64,000 nucleotides of DNA. Source: Rugamonas sp. A1-17 (GTDB lineage: Bacteria > Pseudomonadota > Gammaproteobacteria > Burkholderiales > Burkholderiaceae_D). Each line of letters opens with the position of its first letter. Positions within the stretch are counted from its first letter, which is position 1. The translations under genes and the position numbers were made by a program. The DNA lies in NCBI GenBank assembly GCA_025548565.1, contig JAJLPB010000006.1, positions 186,001-250,000 on the forward strand, in the 5' to 3' direction. This document shows positions 1-9,945 of the stretch, piece after piece. Under the pieces are notes generated by a model that searched no databases, was not told where the DNA came from, and worked only from the letters and a program-made list of their open reading frames with translations.

Positions 1-17
1 TTTTGTTTGAGGACAGC

Positions 18-617
18 ATGAAGACCGTAATCTCCCTTGGCCGCATCGGCCGTTTCATTGGCGCCGCTGTCTGCGCCGCATCGCTCAGCGCTTGTATGAC
101 CGCCCCGGTGGTCCAGAAACCCGTAACGCCAAGCATGGAAGACATGCTGGCCAAGGCCAGCCAGGCCAGCGGCGCAGGCCAGAAGGAGCAAGCCGTCACG
201 TTGTGGAAGGAGGCCGCCGAGGCCTACCCGGCCGACAAGACGCCGTGGACCAATATCGCGCAGACCCGTTATGAGGCCGGCCAGTACGGCGACGCCATCG
301 TCAGCGCGCAGGAAGTGCTGGTGCGCGATCCGAACGACCGCCTGGCCAACAGCATCATCGCCATCAGCGGCCTGCGCCTGTCGACGCGCGCGCTGTCGGA
401 TCTGAGCCGCCAAAATAATTTGTCCGGATCGCTGCGCACCGAGTCGCAGGACTTGGCCAAGCTGCTGCGCGAAAGCCTGGGCGAGACCGTGCTGGTGCCG
501 CCGGCGCCCGCTCCGGTGGCCGCGCCCGCGCGCAACACCACCGCCGCCAAAGGCAAGAAGGGCAAGCACAAGGCGGCCGAAGATTCAAGCGCCGATCCGT
601 TCAACGCGTTGAAGTAA
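18..617 (+). CDS. TPR-containing lipoprotein at the head of the T6SS block
   Basis: This 199-residue protein has an N-terminal signal peptide ending in a lipobox (LSAC), so it should be a lipidated envelope protein. The mature part holds about two TPR-like helical repeats (roughly residues 50-120: AGQKEQAVTLWKEAAEAYP, then a second unit with EAGQYGDAI). It ends in a Pro/Ala-rich and Lys-rich tail. ATG at 18 is preferred over an upstream TTG at 3 because it begins the signal peptide. It sits 25 bases before tssB. Burkholderiales T6SS clusters often carry an accessory lipoprotein near tssB (TagM-like); that correspondence is inferred from position and architecture. It does not look like a classical TssJ. 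Confidence 0.8.
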   Translation: MKTVISLGRIGRFIGAAVCAASLSACMTAPVVQKPVTPSMEDMLAKASQASGAGQKEQAVTLWKEAAEAYPADKTPWTNIAQTRYEAGQYGDAIVSAQEVLVRDPNDRLANSIIAISGLRLSTRALSDLSRQNNLSGSLRTESQDLAKLLRESLGETVLVPPAPAPVAAPARNTTAAKGKKGKHKAAEDSSADPFNALK

Positions 618-642
618 TTAACCCAAACGATAGGGGAATCCC

Positions 643-1146
643 ATGTCTAAAAATACCAGTGTCCAGAAAAAACTGCAGAAAATCCGCCCGCCGCGGGTCC
701 AGATGACCTACGACGTTGAAATCGGCGACGCCATCGAAAACAAGGAACTGCCCTTTGTGATGGGCGTGGTGGGCGATTTCGGCGGCAATTCGGAAGTCGA
801 GCAAAAGCGCTTGAAGGACCGCAGCTTCGTCGGCATCGACCGCGATAACTTCGATGAAGTGCTCAAGGGCGTCGAGCCGCGCGCGGCCTACCGCGTGTCG
901 AATGAGCTGAGCGACGAGGGCGGCCAGTTCGCCGTCGACCTGAAATTCAAGTCGATGGAAGACTTCCGTCCGGAAGCCGTGGTGCAGCAGGTCGAACCGC
1001 TGCGCAAGCTGCTCGAAGCGCGCACCAAGCTGGCCGACCTGCGTAACAAGCTGGCCGGCAACGACAAGCTGGAAGACATCCTCAACGACGTCTTGAACAG
1101 CACCGAGAAATTGGCCGAACTGGGCCAGCAAACCACGAAGGCCTGA
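643..1146 (+). CDS. tssB: T6SS contractile sheath small subunit TssB (VipA/ImpB)
   Basis: The 167-residue product has the usual length and N-terminal layout of TssB, including the PPRVQMTYDVEIGDAIE segment and the conserved ELPFVMGVVGDF stretch. TssB pairs with TssC to build the cytoplasmic contractile sheath that drives the Hcp tube. The gene lies two bases upstream of tssC, which is consistent with co-translation of the two partners. The start has a GGGGAAT-like Shine-Dalgarno element just upstream. Assignment is secure from sequence and context. Confidence 0.97.
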   Translation: MSKNTSVQKKLQKIRPPRVQMTYDVEIGDAIENKELPFVMGVVGDFGGNSEVEQKRLKDRSFVGIDRDNFDEVLKGVEPRAAYRVSNELSDEGGQFAVDLKFKSMEDFRPEAVVQQVEPLRKLLEARTKLADLRNKLAGNDKLEDILNDVLNSTEKLAELGQQTTKA

Positions 1147-1148
1147 TT

Positions 1149-2633
1149 ATGTCCGCTCAACTGACTCCAGGCGGCGCGGCCGCCGCCACCACCGAATTCG
1201 CCTTGCTCGACCAGATCGTCGAGCAAAGCAAGGTCGCCAAATCCAGCGCCGAGCATGCGCGCGCCAAGGATCTGATTTCCGAACTGGTGAACCAGGTCAT
1301 GGACGGCACCGTGGTCGTTTCCGACAACCTGGCCGCCACCATCGACGCCCGCGTGGCGGAACTGGACCGCATGATCTCGGCCCAGCTGTCGGCCGTGATG
1401 CACGCGCCGGAATTCCAGAAGCTGGAATCCAGCTGGACCGGCCTGCACTACCTGGTGCGCAATTCCGCCACGGGCCAGAACCTGAAGATCAAGATGCTCA
1501 ACGCGACCAAGAAGGAATTGGTCAAGGACTTCCAGTCCGCGCTGGAATTCGACCAGAGCACCATGTTCAAGAAGGTCTACGAGGAGGAATTCGGCACCTT
1601 CGGCGGTGCGCCGTTCGGCGCGCTGCTGGGCGACTACGAGATCACCCGCCAGCCGGAAGACATGTACTTCATCGAGCAGATGTCGCACGTGGCGGCCGCC
1701 GCGCACGCGCCGTTCATCTCGGCCGCGTCGCCGGAGCTGTTCGGCCTGGAGAGCTACAGCGACCTGGGTAAGCCGCGCGACCTGTCCAAGGTGTTCGACA
1801 CCGTGGAATACGCGAAGTGGAAGTCGTTCCGCGAATCGGAAGACTCGCGCTACGTCGGCCTGACGCTGCCGCGCTTCCTGGGCCGCCTGCCGTTCAATCC
1901 GGCCGATGGCGCCACCACCGAGGGCTTCAACTTCGTCGAGGATGTCGACGGCACCGATCACCAGAAATACCTGTGGTGTAACGCGGCCTACGCCTTCGGC
2001 ACCAAGCTGACCGCGGCCTTCGAGGACTACGGCTGGTGCGCGGCGATCCGCGGCGTGGAGGGTGGCGGCCTGGTGGAAGACCTGCCGACCCACACCTTCA
2101 AGACCGACGAAGGCGAAGTCGCGCTCAAGTGCCCGACCGAGATCGCCATCACCGATCGCCGCGAAAAAGAACTGAGCGACCTCGGTTTCATCTCGCTGGT
2201 CCACTGCAAGAACACCGACTACGCCGCCTTCTTCGGCGCGCAATCGGCGCAGAAGGCCCGCAAGTACAACAGCGACGCCGCCAACGCCAACGCCGTGCTG
2301 TCGGCGCAGCTGCAGTACATCTTCGCCGTCTCGCGCATCGCCCACTACATGAAGGCGATGATGCGCGACAAAATCGGCAGCTTCGCCGCCGCCTCGAACG
2401 TGGAAGACTTCCTGAACCGCTGGCTGACCCAGTACGTGCTGCTGGACGATAACGCCAGCCAGGAACAGAAAGCCCAGTTCCCGCTGCGCGAAGCGTCCGT
2501 CCAAGTCTCCGAAGTGCCGGGCCGTCCGGGCGTGTACCGCGCGGTGTCGTTCCTGCGTCCGCACTTCCAGCTCGACGAGCTGTCCGTTTCACTCCGTTTG
2601 GTCGCGGAGCTGCCTGCATCGACCAAAAACTAA
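1149..2633 (+). CDS. tssC: T6SS contractile sheath large subunit TssC (VipB/ImpC)
   Basis: The 494-residue product matches TssC along its full length. Visible hallmarks are the helical N-terminus (LDQIVEQSKVAKSSAEHARA), the SSWTGLHYLVRNS segment, the LGDYEI motif and the C-terminal PGRPGVYRAVSFLRPHFQLDEL end. With TssB it forms the sheath that is disassembled by ClpV, also encoded here (6592-9243). Spacing to tssB is two bases, and hcp follows after 40 bases. Confidence 0.97.
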   Translation: MSAQLTPGGAAAATTEFALLDQIVEQSKVAKSSAEHARAKDLISELVNQVMDGTVVVSDNLAATIDARVAELDRMISAQLSAVMHAPEFQKLESSWTGLHYLVRNSATGQNLKIKMLNATKKELVKDFQSALEFDQSTMFKKVYEEEFGTFGGAPFGALLGDYEITRQPEDMYFIEQMSHVAAAAHAPFISAASPELFGLESYSDLGKPRDLSKVFDTVEYAKWKSFRESEDSRYVGLTLPRFLGRLPFNPADGATTEGFNFVEDVDGTDHQKYLWCNAAYAFGTKLTAAFEDYGWCAAIRGVEGGGLVEDLPTHTFKTDEGEVALKCPTEIAITDRREKELSDLGFISLVHCKNTDYAAFFGAQSAQKARKYNSDAANANAVLSAQLQYIFAVSRIAHYMKAMMRDKIGSFAAASNVEDFLNRWLTQYVLLDDNASQEQKAQFPLREASVQVSEVPGRPGVYRAVSFLRPHFQLDELSVSLRLVAELPASTKN

Positions 2634-2673
2634 GCAACCGTAGTACTTACTTTAACAACCGAAAGGAAACACA

Positions 2674-3165
2674 ATGGCAATCGACGTCTACCTGCAAATC
2701 GATGGTATCAAAGGCGAATCCGCCGATGCTACCCACAAGGACTGGATCGAGGTCTCGACCGTTCAATGGGAAGTGCTGCAGCCTAAATCGGCTACCGCAT
2801 CGACCGGCGGCGGCCACACCGCCGAGCGCACCGAGCACAAAGACATCGTCGTCTCGAAGCTGGCCGACCTGGCTACTCCTCTGCTGCTGCAAACCTGCTC
2901 GTCGGGTAAAACCATCCCTAAGGCCAAGCTGGAATTCCTGCGCGCCGACGGCAATGGCGAGCGTATCAAGTACTTCGAAATCGAGCTGGAAAATGTCCTG
3001 ATCAGCAGCGTCGCTCCAACCGTCAAGCAAGGCAACATCCTGACGGAAGACGTGGCGATCAAGTATTCGAAAGTGAAATGGAAGTACACCCAACAGAAAG
3101 TCGGCGGTGGTTCGGGCGGTAACACCTCGGGTGGCTGGGATCTGTCGGCCAACAAGACCGCGTAA
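2674..3165 (+). CDS. hcp: T6SS inner tube protein Hcp (TssD)
   Basis: This 163-residue protein begins MAIDVYLQIDGIKGES and contains the HKDWIEV and GGHTAERTEHKDI segments typical of Hcp. Hexameric Hcp rings stack into the tube propelled by the TssBC sheath and carry VgrG at the tip. The start is preceded by a strong GAAAGGAAA ribosome-binding site. The codon choice appears more biased than in neighbours (many GGC/CTG/ACC), as expected for a highly expressed tube protein; this was judged by eye. The C-terminal Gly-Ser-rich tail is short, so it is a structural Hcp and not an evolved effector fusion. Confidence 0.96.
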   Translation: MAIDVYLQIDGIKGESADATHKDWIEVSTVQWEVLQPKSATASTGGGHTAERTEHKDIVVSKLADLATPLLLQTCSSGKTIPKAKLEFLRADGNGERIKYFEIELENVLISSVAPTVKQGNILTEDVAIKYSKVKWKYTQQKVGGGSGGNTSGGWDLSANKTA

Positions 3166-3191
3166 TCGACTGACTGTTTAATGGGATACCG

Positions 3192-3683
3192 ATGAAGGGT
3201 TTTACGCCGGGACTGTTCGACCGGCTGATGGATATGCCAGTCAACGGCGCCTCCAGCGGCACGGTATCGCGCTTGTCGATCGAGGACTTGAAGGACTCGG
3301 TCGCGCGCGATCTGGAAGCGCTCCTCAACACGCGCACCGTGATCCCGGAAGAGCTGCTGAAGCGGTATCCCGAATGCGGGCGCTCGATCGTGACATACGG
3401 CTTGAATGACTTTGCCGGCTTGTCGCTGTCGAGCACCGACGATCGTGCTTTCATTTGCCGATGCCTTGAAAAAGCCATCGCGCGCCATGAGCCGCGCCTG
3501 CGCAATGTGCAGGCTTCGCTCGAGCTGCGCGCGGATTCGATCAACCGCCTGAACTTCGCCATCACGGCGTTGCTGGTGGTGAGTTCGGCCCATGAACCGG
3601 TCAATTTTGACGCTGTATTGCAGCCGTCCAGCCTGCACTACACCATAAGCAAGGCGCGCCGCGTGGCGCAATCGGGAGCCTGA
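3192..3683 (+). CDS. tssE: T6SS baseplate protein TssE (gp25-like)
   Basis: The 163-residue product opens with GFTPGLFDRLMD and carries the family signature DLEALLNTRTVIPEE. This is followed by a conserved YPECGRSIVTYGLNDFAG segment, as in the phage gp25 lysozyme-like baseplate fold. TssE sits in the baseplate wedge with TssF and TssG and seeds sheath assembly. The stop codon is one base before the TTG start of tssF, so the two are almost certainly translationally coupled. Confidence 0.95.
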   Translation: MKGFTPGLFDRLMDMPVNGASSGTVSRLSIEDLKDSVARDLEALLNTRTVIPEELLKRYPECGRSIVTYGLNDFAGLSLSSTDDRAFICRCLEKAIARHEPRLRNVQASLELRADSINRLNFAITALLVVSSAHEPVNFDAVLQPSSLHYTISKARRVAQSGA

Positions 3684-3684
3684 G

Positions 3685-5529
3685 TTGGACCAATTATTAC
3701 CGTATTACGAGAGGGAGCTGGGATTCCTGCGCCGTTATTCGCGCGAATTCTCCGAACGCTACCCCAAGATCGCCGGCCGGCTGCTGATCGGCGGCGAGGT
3801 GTGCGAAGACCCGCACATCGAACGCATGATCGAATCGTTCGCGCTGCTCAATTCGCGCATCGCCAAGCGGCTCGACGACGACTATCCGGAATTTACCGAA
3901 GCACTGTTCGAGGTGCTGTATCCGCACTATCTGCGGCCGTTTCCATCTTGCTCGATCGCGCGCATGGACTTCAGCGGCGCGGCCGCGCAGCTGACCACCG
4001 CCAGCGAGATCCCGCGCGGCACGCAGCTGACCACGCGCCCGGTGCGCGGCGCCGTGTGCACCTTCCGCACCGCGTATCCGGTGACGGTCGCGCCGCTGGC
4101 GCTGACGCATGCGGCATTTGCCGCCATCATCGACGCGCCGGAAGCGACGCGCACGCCGCCCAATGCCACCTCCAGCATCAGCCTGACCATCTCCAGCACC
4201 TCGGCGCAGGTCGCGGTGCCGCAGCTTGGGCTGTCCAGGCTGCGCGTGTTCATCGACGGCGAACCGTCGTTCTGCGCCGCGCTGCGCGATGCGCTGTTCA
4301 TGCGCGGCGTGTGCGCCTATGCGGAAGCCGACGGCAATGGCCGCTGGATCCCGCTGCACAAGATCCCCGTCAGCCCGGCCGGTTTCGACGAAGAGGAATC
4401 GCTGATCGATTTCTCGGCCCGTTCGCACGCGGCCTACCGGCTGCTGACCGAGTATTTCTGCTTCCCGGAGAAGTTCAACTTCTTCGACATCGACCTGCAT
4501 GCGCTGTCCGGCGTGCTGCCGGCCGGCTGCAAGTCGGTCACGCTGCACCTGGCGTTGTCGGGCATGCGCACCGATTCCAACACCGCCCGCATGCTCGGCA
4601 CGCTGAACATCAACAACGTGCTGCTGGGCTGCACGCCGGTGGTCAACCTGTTCCGCCAGCGCGGAGAGCCGATCCGGCTGACCCACACCAGCGCCAGTTA
4701 TCCGGTGCTGGCCGACGCGCGCCGCGCGTTCGCGTATGAGGTGCAGTCGATCGACTCGGTGAAGCTGGTGCGGCAAACGCCGCAGGGCGAATCGGTGCTG
4801 GAGTTCCGCCCGTTCTACTCGCTGCGCCACGGCCAGACGCCGGAAAAGAATGGCCACTATTGGGTGATGCGGCGCGATGACATCATCGCCGAGAAAAGCC
4901 CCGGCTACGAAACGCAGATCTCCATCGTCGACATCGATTTCGATCCGGCCGAGGTGGAGACCGACACCCTGAGCCTGGAACTGAGCTGCACCAACCGCGA
5001 CCTGCCTGCCTCGCTGAGCTACGGCCAGCGCGGCGGCGACCTGTTCCTTGAGGGCGGCTCCAGCGTGCGCGCGATCAGCTTCCTGCGCAAGCCGACGTCC
5101 TCGCACCGTTTCGAGCGCGGGCGCGGCGCGCACTGGCGGCTGATTTCCCACCTGTCGCTGAACCACCTGTCGCTGGCCGATGGCGGCCTGGATGCCTTCC
5201 GCGAGATGCTGACGCTGTACGACCTGCCGCGTTCACCGGCATCGCAGCGGCAGATCGGCGGCATCCTGGCGGTGTCGCACAAGGCGGCCAATACCTGGCT
5301 GCCGGGGAATCCGTTCGCCTGCCTGGTGCGCGGCATCGAGGTGCGGCTGACCATCGACGAGGAAGCCTTCGTGGGTAGCGGCATCCATGCCTTCGCCCAC
5401 ATCGTCGAGCGCTTCCTCGGCCTGTATGTGCACGCCAACAGCTTCACCCAGCTGGTGATCGTATCGAATAAAACCGGAGAGGAGCTGTTGCGATGCACGC
5501 CACGAAGCGGCGATTTGAGCCTGCTGTAA
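3685..5529 (+). CDS. tssF: T6SS baseplate wedge protein TssF (ImpG/VasA)
   Basis: The 614-residue protein begins MDQLLPYYERELGFLRRYS, the canonical TssF start, encoded here from a TTG codon one base after the tssE stop. It includes the FTEALFEVLYPHYLRPFPS and ARMDFSG segments of the family. It joins TssG and TssE in the baseplate that docks on the membrane complex. The 3' end overlaps tssG by 37 bases. The use of TTG plus the one-base spacing suggests expression through coupling to tssE. Confidence 0.96.
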   Translation: MDQLLPYYERELGFLRRYSREFSERYPKIAGRLLIGGEVCEDPHIERMIESFALLNSRIAKRLDDDYPEFTEALFEVLYPHYLRPFPSCSIARMDFSGAAAQLTTASEIPRGTQLTTRPVRGAVCTFRTAYPVTVAPLALTHAAFAAIIDAPEATRTPPNATSSISLTISSTSAQVAVPQLGLSRLRVFIDGEPSFCAALRDALFMRGVCAYAEADGNGRWIPLHKIPVSPAGFDEEESLIDFSARSHAAYRLLTEYFCFPEKFNFFDIDLHALSGVLPAGCKSVTLHLALSGMRTDSNTARMLGTLNINNVLLGCTPVVNLFRQRGEPIRLTHTSASYPVLADARRAFAYEVQSIDSVKLVRQTPQGESVLEFRPFYSLRHGQTPEKNGHYWVMRRDDIIAEKSPGYETQISIVDIDFDPAEVETDTLSLELSCTNRDLPASLSYGQRGGDLFLEGGSSVRAISFLRKPTSSHRFERGRGAHWRLISHLSLNHLSLADGGLDAFREMLTLYDLPRSPASQRQIGGILAVSHKAANTWLPGNPFACLVRGIEVRLTIDEEAFVGSGIHAFAHIVERFLGLYVHANSFTQLVIVSNKTGEELLRCTPRSGDLSLL

Positions 5530-6575
5530 TCGAGCGGCTGTTCGCGCAGCCGTACCGGTTCGAGTACTTCCAGGCGGTTCGCATGCTGGAGCTGTGGCTC
5601 AAGCGCCATGGCGCGCCGGGCGAGGGCGCCGTCGCCAATTATCTGCGCTTCCAGAATTCGACGTCGCTGAACTTCCCGGCCAGCCAGCTGGAAGCGATGC
5701 AGCCGGAGCCGCGCGAAGTGCCGACCGACCCGCGCGCACTGGCGCAGGCGCTGCAATCGGCGCAGCTGAAGTACATCCGCATCACGCCGGCCTTCATGGG
5801 CTTCCTGGGCAGCAGCGGCACGCTGCCGGCGCACTACACGGAACGCATCGCGGCACATGCGCTGTACGAAAAGGACGACGGCCCGCGCGCCTTCCTCGAT
5901 ACCTTCTCCAACCGCGCGCTGGCCCTGTTCTATGAGGCGTGGCGCAAGTACCGGCTGGAGCTGAAGTACCAGGTCGATGGCAAGGACACCTTCCTGCCGC
6001 TGCTGCTGTCGCTGGCCGGCATGGGCAACGAATCGCTGCGCAGGCGCCTGGCCGATGACGGCGACGGTGTGCTCGATGAGTCGATCGGCTACTTCGCCAC
6101 CGCCATGCGCCAGCGTCCGGCGTCGGCGGTGCAGATCGCGAAGGTGCTGTCGGAGTATTTCGACCAGCCGATCAAGGCCGAGCAGTTCATCGGCTGCTGG
6201 TACGACGTGCCGCAGGAGCAGCAGACGGTGCTCGGCCTGGGCAACGCCACACTGGGTGGCGGTGCGATGGCCGGTTCGCGCGTATGGCAACGCGACCTGC
6301 GATTGCGGTTGGTGGTGGGCCCGCTGGACCTGGAAGGCTACGAATCCTTCCTGCCCGGCGGTAAGGCGGCAAAGGCGCTGAAAAGCATGTTGACCATGTT
6401 TACCGGCCTGTCGCTGGAATATGAAGTGCAGCTGGTGCTGCGGGCGGCCGACGTGCAAGGGGCGCGGCTGGAAGACAATCGGGTGGGAGGACGCCTGGGT
6501 TGGGACAGTTTCCTGGTCACCGACGCCCAGACGCGGGACCGCGCCGACGTGCGCTATGAGATTCATACAGTATAA
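5493..6575 (+). CDS. tssG: T6SS baseplate wedge protein TssG (ImpH/VasB)
   Basis: The 360-residue product shows the TssG opening (RFEPAVIERLFAQPYRFEYF, then QAVRMLE) and a typical NSTSLNFPASQ segment. The FMGFLGSSGTLPAHYTE stretch follows. It partners TssF in the wedge. ATG at 5493 overlaps the tssF end, with a GGAGAGGAG element a few bases upstream. The length is normal for the family. clpV follows after 16 bases. Confidence 0.95.
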   Translation: MHATKRRFEPAVIERLFAQPYRFEYFQAVRMLELWLKRHGAPGEGAVANYLRFQNSTSLNFPASQLEAMQPEPREVPTDPRALAQALQSAQLKYIRITPAFMGFLGSSGTLPAHYTERIAAHALYEKDDGPRAFLDTFSNRALALFYEAWRKYRLELKYQVDGKDTFLPLLLSLAGMGNESLRRRLADDGDGVLDESIGYFATAMRQRPASAVQIAKVLSEYFDQPIKAEQFIGCWYDVPQEQQTVLGLGNATLGGGAMAGSRVWQRDLRLRLVVGPLDLEGYESFLPGGKAAKALKSMLTMFTGLSLEYEVQLVLRAADVQGARLEDNRVGGRLGWDSFLVTDAQTRDRADVRYEIHTV

Positions 6576-6591
6576 AAAATAAGGAACCATC

Positions 6592-9243
6592 ATGAGCATC
6601 AACCTGAAAACACTGATCGGAAAACTGAACGACACCAGCCGCACGGCTGCCACCCGCGCGGCCAGCCTGTGCGTCTCGTTGGGGCAGTACGAGGTGGATA
6701 TCGAGCACCTGTTCCTGGCGCTGCTGGAGCAGCCCAAGAGCGATTTCGTCGTCATCGCGCGCCAGAGCGGCATCAGCGTGAGCATGCTGGAGGCGGACTT
6801 GCAGGCCGAGATCGCGCGCCTGAAGACGGGTAATTCCCGTACGCCGGTGTTTTCGGAGCGGCTGCCCAAGCTGTTCGAGCACGCATGGCTGATCGCGTCG
6901 CTGGACCTGCAGGCGGGCCAGCAGGCGCAGATACGCAGCGGCCATCTGCTGCAGGCGCTGTTGACGGAGCCGGAGCTGGCGCAGCTGGCATACCGCGGCT
7001 CGAAACTGTTCGCCAAGTTCGAGATCGATCAGATCAAGCATAACCTGGACAAGCTGACCCTCGGCTCGGACGAAGCGGTGACGGCGGCGCCGGCGGCGGA
7101 CCATGAGGAGCTGGCCGGCGATCCGGTCGGCGATCTGTCGGCCAAGGCCGCGTCGAAGACGCCGGCGCTGGACCAGTTCACCACCAACCTGACGCAGCGC
7201 GCCCGCGACGGCAAGGTCGATCCCGTGATCGGCCGCGACATGGAAATCCGCCAGGCCATCGATATCCTGATGCGCCGCCGCCAGAACAATCCCATCCTGA
7301 CCGGCGAGGCCGGCGTCGGCAAGACCGCCGTGGTGGAGGGGCTGGCGCTGCGCATCGCGCTCAACGACGTGCCGGATGTGTTGAAGGGCGTCGAGATTCA
7401 CACGCTGGATATGGGCCTGCTGCAAGCCGGCGCCAGCGTCAAGGGCGAATTCGAGAATCGGCTGAAGAACGTCATCGACGAGGTGAAGAAAAGCCCGCAC
7501 GCCATCATCCTGTTCATCGACGAGGCGCATACGATGATCGGCGCCGGCGGCCAGGCCGGCCAGAACGACGCGGCCAACCTGCTCAAACCAGCGCTGGCGC
7601 GCGGCGAACTGCGCACCATCGCCGCCACCACCTGGGGCGAGTACAAGAAGTATTTCGAAAAGGACGCCGCGCTGGCGCGCCGCTTCCAGGTCGTCAAGGT
7701 CGAGGAACCGAGCGAGGAACTGGCTTGCGCCATGTTGCGCGGCATGGCGCCGCTGATGGAGAAGCATTTCGGCGTGCGCGTGTACGACGAGGCGATCACC
7801 GAGGCGGTACGCCTGTCGCATCGCTACATCATGGGCCGCCAGCTGCCGGACAAGGCGATCAGCGTGCTCGATACCGCCTGCGCCAAGGTCGCGCTGGGGC
7901 AGAACGCCACGCCGGCGTTGATCGAGAATCTGGCGCGCAAGCTGGAACGCATCGCCGCGGAATCGGCCTCGCTGCAGCGCGAGCAGAGCACCGGCGGCAG
8001 TGCCCACGTCGCGCGCCTGGCGGAGCTGGAGGCTGGCCGCGTGGCGGCCGCCGCGCAGCATGCCGAGTTGTCGGAGCGCTGGGAGAAGGAGAAGGCGCTG
8101 ACGGAGCAGATCAAGGCCGGCCGCGTGGCGCTGGAAGCCGGCGGCGACGCCAGCCAGGGTAAGGATTTGCAGGCGCTGCAAGCCGAATTGAAGTCGCTGC
8201 AGGGGGAGGCGCCGATGGTGCCGGTGCAGGTGGACGGCCATGTGGTGGCGGAGATCGTCGCCGGCTGGACCGGTATCCCGCTGGGGAAAATGGTCAAGGA
8301 CGAGATCAAGACGGTGCTGAACCTGAAGGCCAACCTGGAGCAGCGCGTGCTGGGCCAGCCGCATGCGATCGAGGCGGTGGCGCAGCGCGTGCGCACTTCG
8401 CGCGCGAACCTGGACGATCCGAACAAGCCTAAGGGCGTGTTCCTGTTCGTCGGCCCATCCGGCATCGGCAAGACCGAGACCGCGCTGGCGCTGGCCGATG
8501 TGCTGTACGGCGGTGAACGCAAACTTATCACCATCAACATGAGCGAGTACCAGGAGGCGCACAGCGTCTCCGGCCTGAAAGGCTCGCCGCCGGGCTATGT
8601 GGGCTATGGCGAGGGCGGCGTGCTGACCGAGGCCGTGCGCCGCAATCCCTACAGCGTGGTGCTGCTGGATGAAGTCGAGAAGGCGCATCCGGACGTGATG
8701 GAGCTGTTCTTCCAGGTGTTCGACAAGGGCGTGATGGACGACGCGGAAGGCCGCGAGATCGACTTCAAGAACACGATCATCATCCTGACGTCGAACGTGG
8801 CCTCGGCCGCGATGATGCAGGCTTGCCTGAACAAGAGCAGTGAGGAGCTGCCCGATCCGGCGGCACTGGAAGAGTTGATTCGTCCGCATCTGATGAAGCA
8901 GTTCAAGCCTGCCTTCCTGGGACGCCTGAAAGTGATTCCGTACTATCCGATTCCCGACGATGTGCTGGTGGAGATCATCAAGCTGAAACTGGGCAGGATC
9001 CAGAAACGCATCAGCGCCAACCACAAGGCGGAGTTCAGCTACGACGAGGCGCTGGTCGAAGCGGTGCTGGCCCGCTGCACGGAAGTCGATTCCGGCGCGC
9101 GCAATGTCGACAACATCCTCAATGGCACGCTGCTGCCGGAAGTGGCCGAATCCGTGCTGACCAGGATGGCCGAAGGCGCCGCGATCAGCAAGATCAAGGT
9201 CAGCGCCAACAAGCAGGGCCAGTTCAAATACACCGTCAAATAA
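6592..9243 (+). CDS. clpV: T6SS AAA+ unfoldase ClpV (TssH)
   Basis: This 883-residue ClpB-like ATPase recycles contracted TssBC sheaths. The N-terminal helix [20 protein letters not shown] and the [14 protein letters not shown] segment mark ClpV over ClpB. Two AAA+ modules are visible, with Walker A motifs GEAGVGKT near residue 238 and GPSGIGKT near residue 620. The matching Walker B boxes are ILFIDEAHT and [11 protein letters not shown]. The central coiled coil is short, as in ClpV. It ends six bases before the ribosome-binding site of the lipoprotein that follows. Length and domain order are complete. Confidence 0.97.
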   Translation: MSINLKTLIGKLNDTSRTAATRAASLCVSLGQYEVDIEHLFLALLEQPKSDFVVIARQSGISVSMLEADLQAEIARLKTGNSRTPVFSERLPKLFEHAWLIASLDLQAGQQAQIRSGHLLQALLTEPELAQLAYRGSKLFAKFEIDQIKHNLDKLTLGSDEAVTAAPAADHEELAGDPVGDLSAKAASKTPALDQFTTNLTQRARDGKVDPVIGRDMEIRQAIDILMRRRQNNPILTGEAGVGKTAVVEGLALRIALNDVPDVLKGVEIHTLDMGLLQAGASVKGEFENRLKNVIDEVKKSPHAIILFIDEAHTMIGAGGQAGQNDAANLLKPALARGELRTIAATTWGEYKKYFEKDAALARRFQVVKVEEPSEELACAMLRGMAPLMEKHFGVRVYDEAITEAVRLSHRYIMGRQLPDKAISVLDTACAKVALGQNATPALIENLARKLERIAAESASLQREQSTGGSAHVARLAELEAGRVAAAAQHAELSERWEKEKALTEQIKAGRVALEAGGDASQGKDLQALQAELKSLQGEAPMVPVQVDGHVVAEIVAGWTGIPLGKMVKDEIKTVLNLKANLEQRVLGQPHAIEAVAQRVRTSRANLDDPNKPKGVFLFVGPSGIGKTETALALADVLYGGERKLITINMSEYQEAHSVSGLKGSPPGYVGYGEGGVLTEAVRRNPYSVVLLDEVEKAHPDVMELFFQVFDKGVMDDAEGREIDFKNTIIILTSNVASAAMMQACLNKSSEELPDPAALEELIRPHLMKQFKPAFLGRLKVIPYYPIPDDVLVEIIKLKLGRIQKRISANHKAEFSYDEALVEAVLARCTEVDSGARNVDNILNGTLLPEVAESVLTRMAEGAAISKIKVSANKQGQFKYTVK

Positions 9244-9254
9244 GGAGAATGACC

Positions 9255-9935
9255 ATGAAGCGACAAACCACCATAGCGATTTTGATGTCCACGCTGGCCC
9301 TGGCCGCGTGCCACAAGAAGGACAAGCCGGCGGACGCGCCGACCGTTGCGGCCCCGGTGCCGGCGACAGCCCCCGCACCTGCGGCTCCGGCTCCGGCCGC
9401 CGCCCAGACCGAGGACCAGCAGGAGATGGCCAGGAAGCAGGCCTTGCTCGACTACGGCACGATGGAGGACAAGTACCTGAACGATCCGAAGGCACAGTGG
9501 GCGGCGACCGCCAAGGCCAGTTCGACCTTCGGCGATGACAACGGCAAGGAGCCGTCGGAGGTCAATGTGGCCAAGAACGTCGTCGGCCCGTCGGATGACC
9601 GCAGCTGGTCCAACAACAACCAGGACAAGGGCTTCGATTGGCTGGAGGTTGGCTTCGCCAAGCCGGTCAACGCGACCGAGCTGCGGGTGATCTTCCCCGG
9701 CGGCGAGGGCGTGGAGGCGGTGAGCAAGGTGGAGCTGCAGGACACGGATGGCAAGTGGAACACCATCTGGTCCGGCATCAGCGATGTTAAGCAGGACAAG
9801 CGTGGAAGCCGCACCTGGTTCGTGCGCACCTTCGACAAGACCGCTTATAAAGTCAAAGGCGCCAAGATCACTATCGCCAACAACGTCCAGCACGGCTATA
9901 AGAACGTTGAAGCCATCCAGCTGGTCGGCGAATAA
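9255..9935 (+). CDS. lipoprotein with discoidin-like (F5/8 type C or NADase-type glycan-binding) domain
   Basis: The 226-residue product carries a lipobox (LALAAC) and then a Pro/Ala-rich linker rich in APA repeats. A single C-terminal domain of about 140 residues (ASSTFGDD onward) resembles discoidin or NADase-type glycan-binding jelly rolls: SWSNNNQDKGFDWLEVGF, VNATELRVIFPGGEGVE, then GYKNVEAIQLVGE at the end. ATG at 9255 is chosen over ATG 9249 because AAGGAG at 9242-9247 is seven bases from the former and only one from the latter. It is the last gene of the plus T6SS block and likely co-transcribed with clpV. Ligand and role are unknown. Confidence 0.75.
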   Translation: MKRQTTIAILMSTLALAACHKKDKPADAPTVAAPVPATAPAPAAPAPAAAQTEDQQEMARKQALLDYGTMEDKYLNDPKAQWAATAKASSTFGDDNGKEPSEVNVAKNVVGPSDDRSWSNNNQDKGFDWLEVGFAKPVNATELRVIFPGGEGVEAVSKVELQDTDGKWNTIWSGISDVKQDKRGSRTWFVRTFDKTAYKVKGAKITIANNVQHGYKNVEAIQLVGE

Positions 9936-9945
9936 GGCAAAGTCT

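Noticed and set aside
6517-9495. A 992-codon minus-strand frame opposite clpV
   Set aside because: Low-complexity His/Arg/Gln-rich translation without motifs; clpV is unambiguous.
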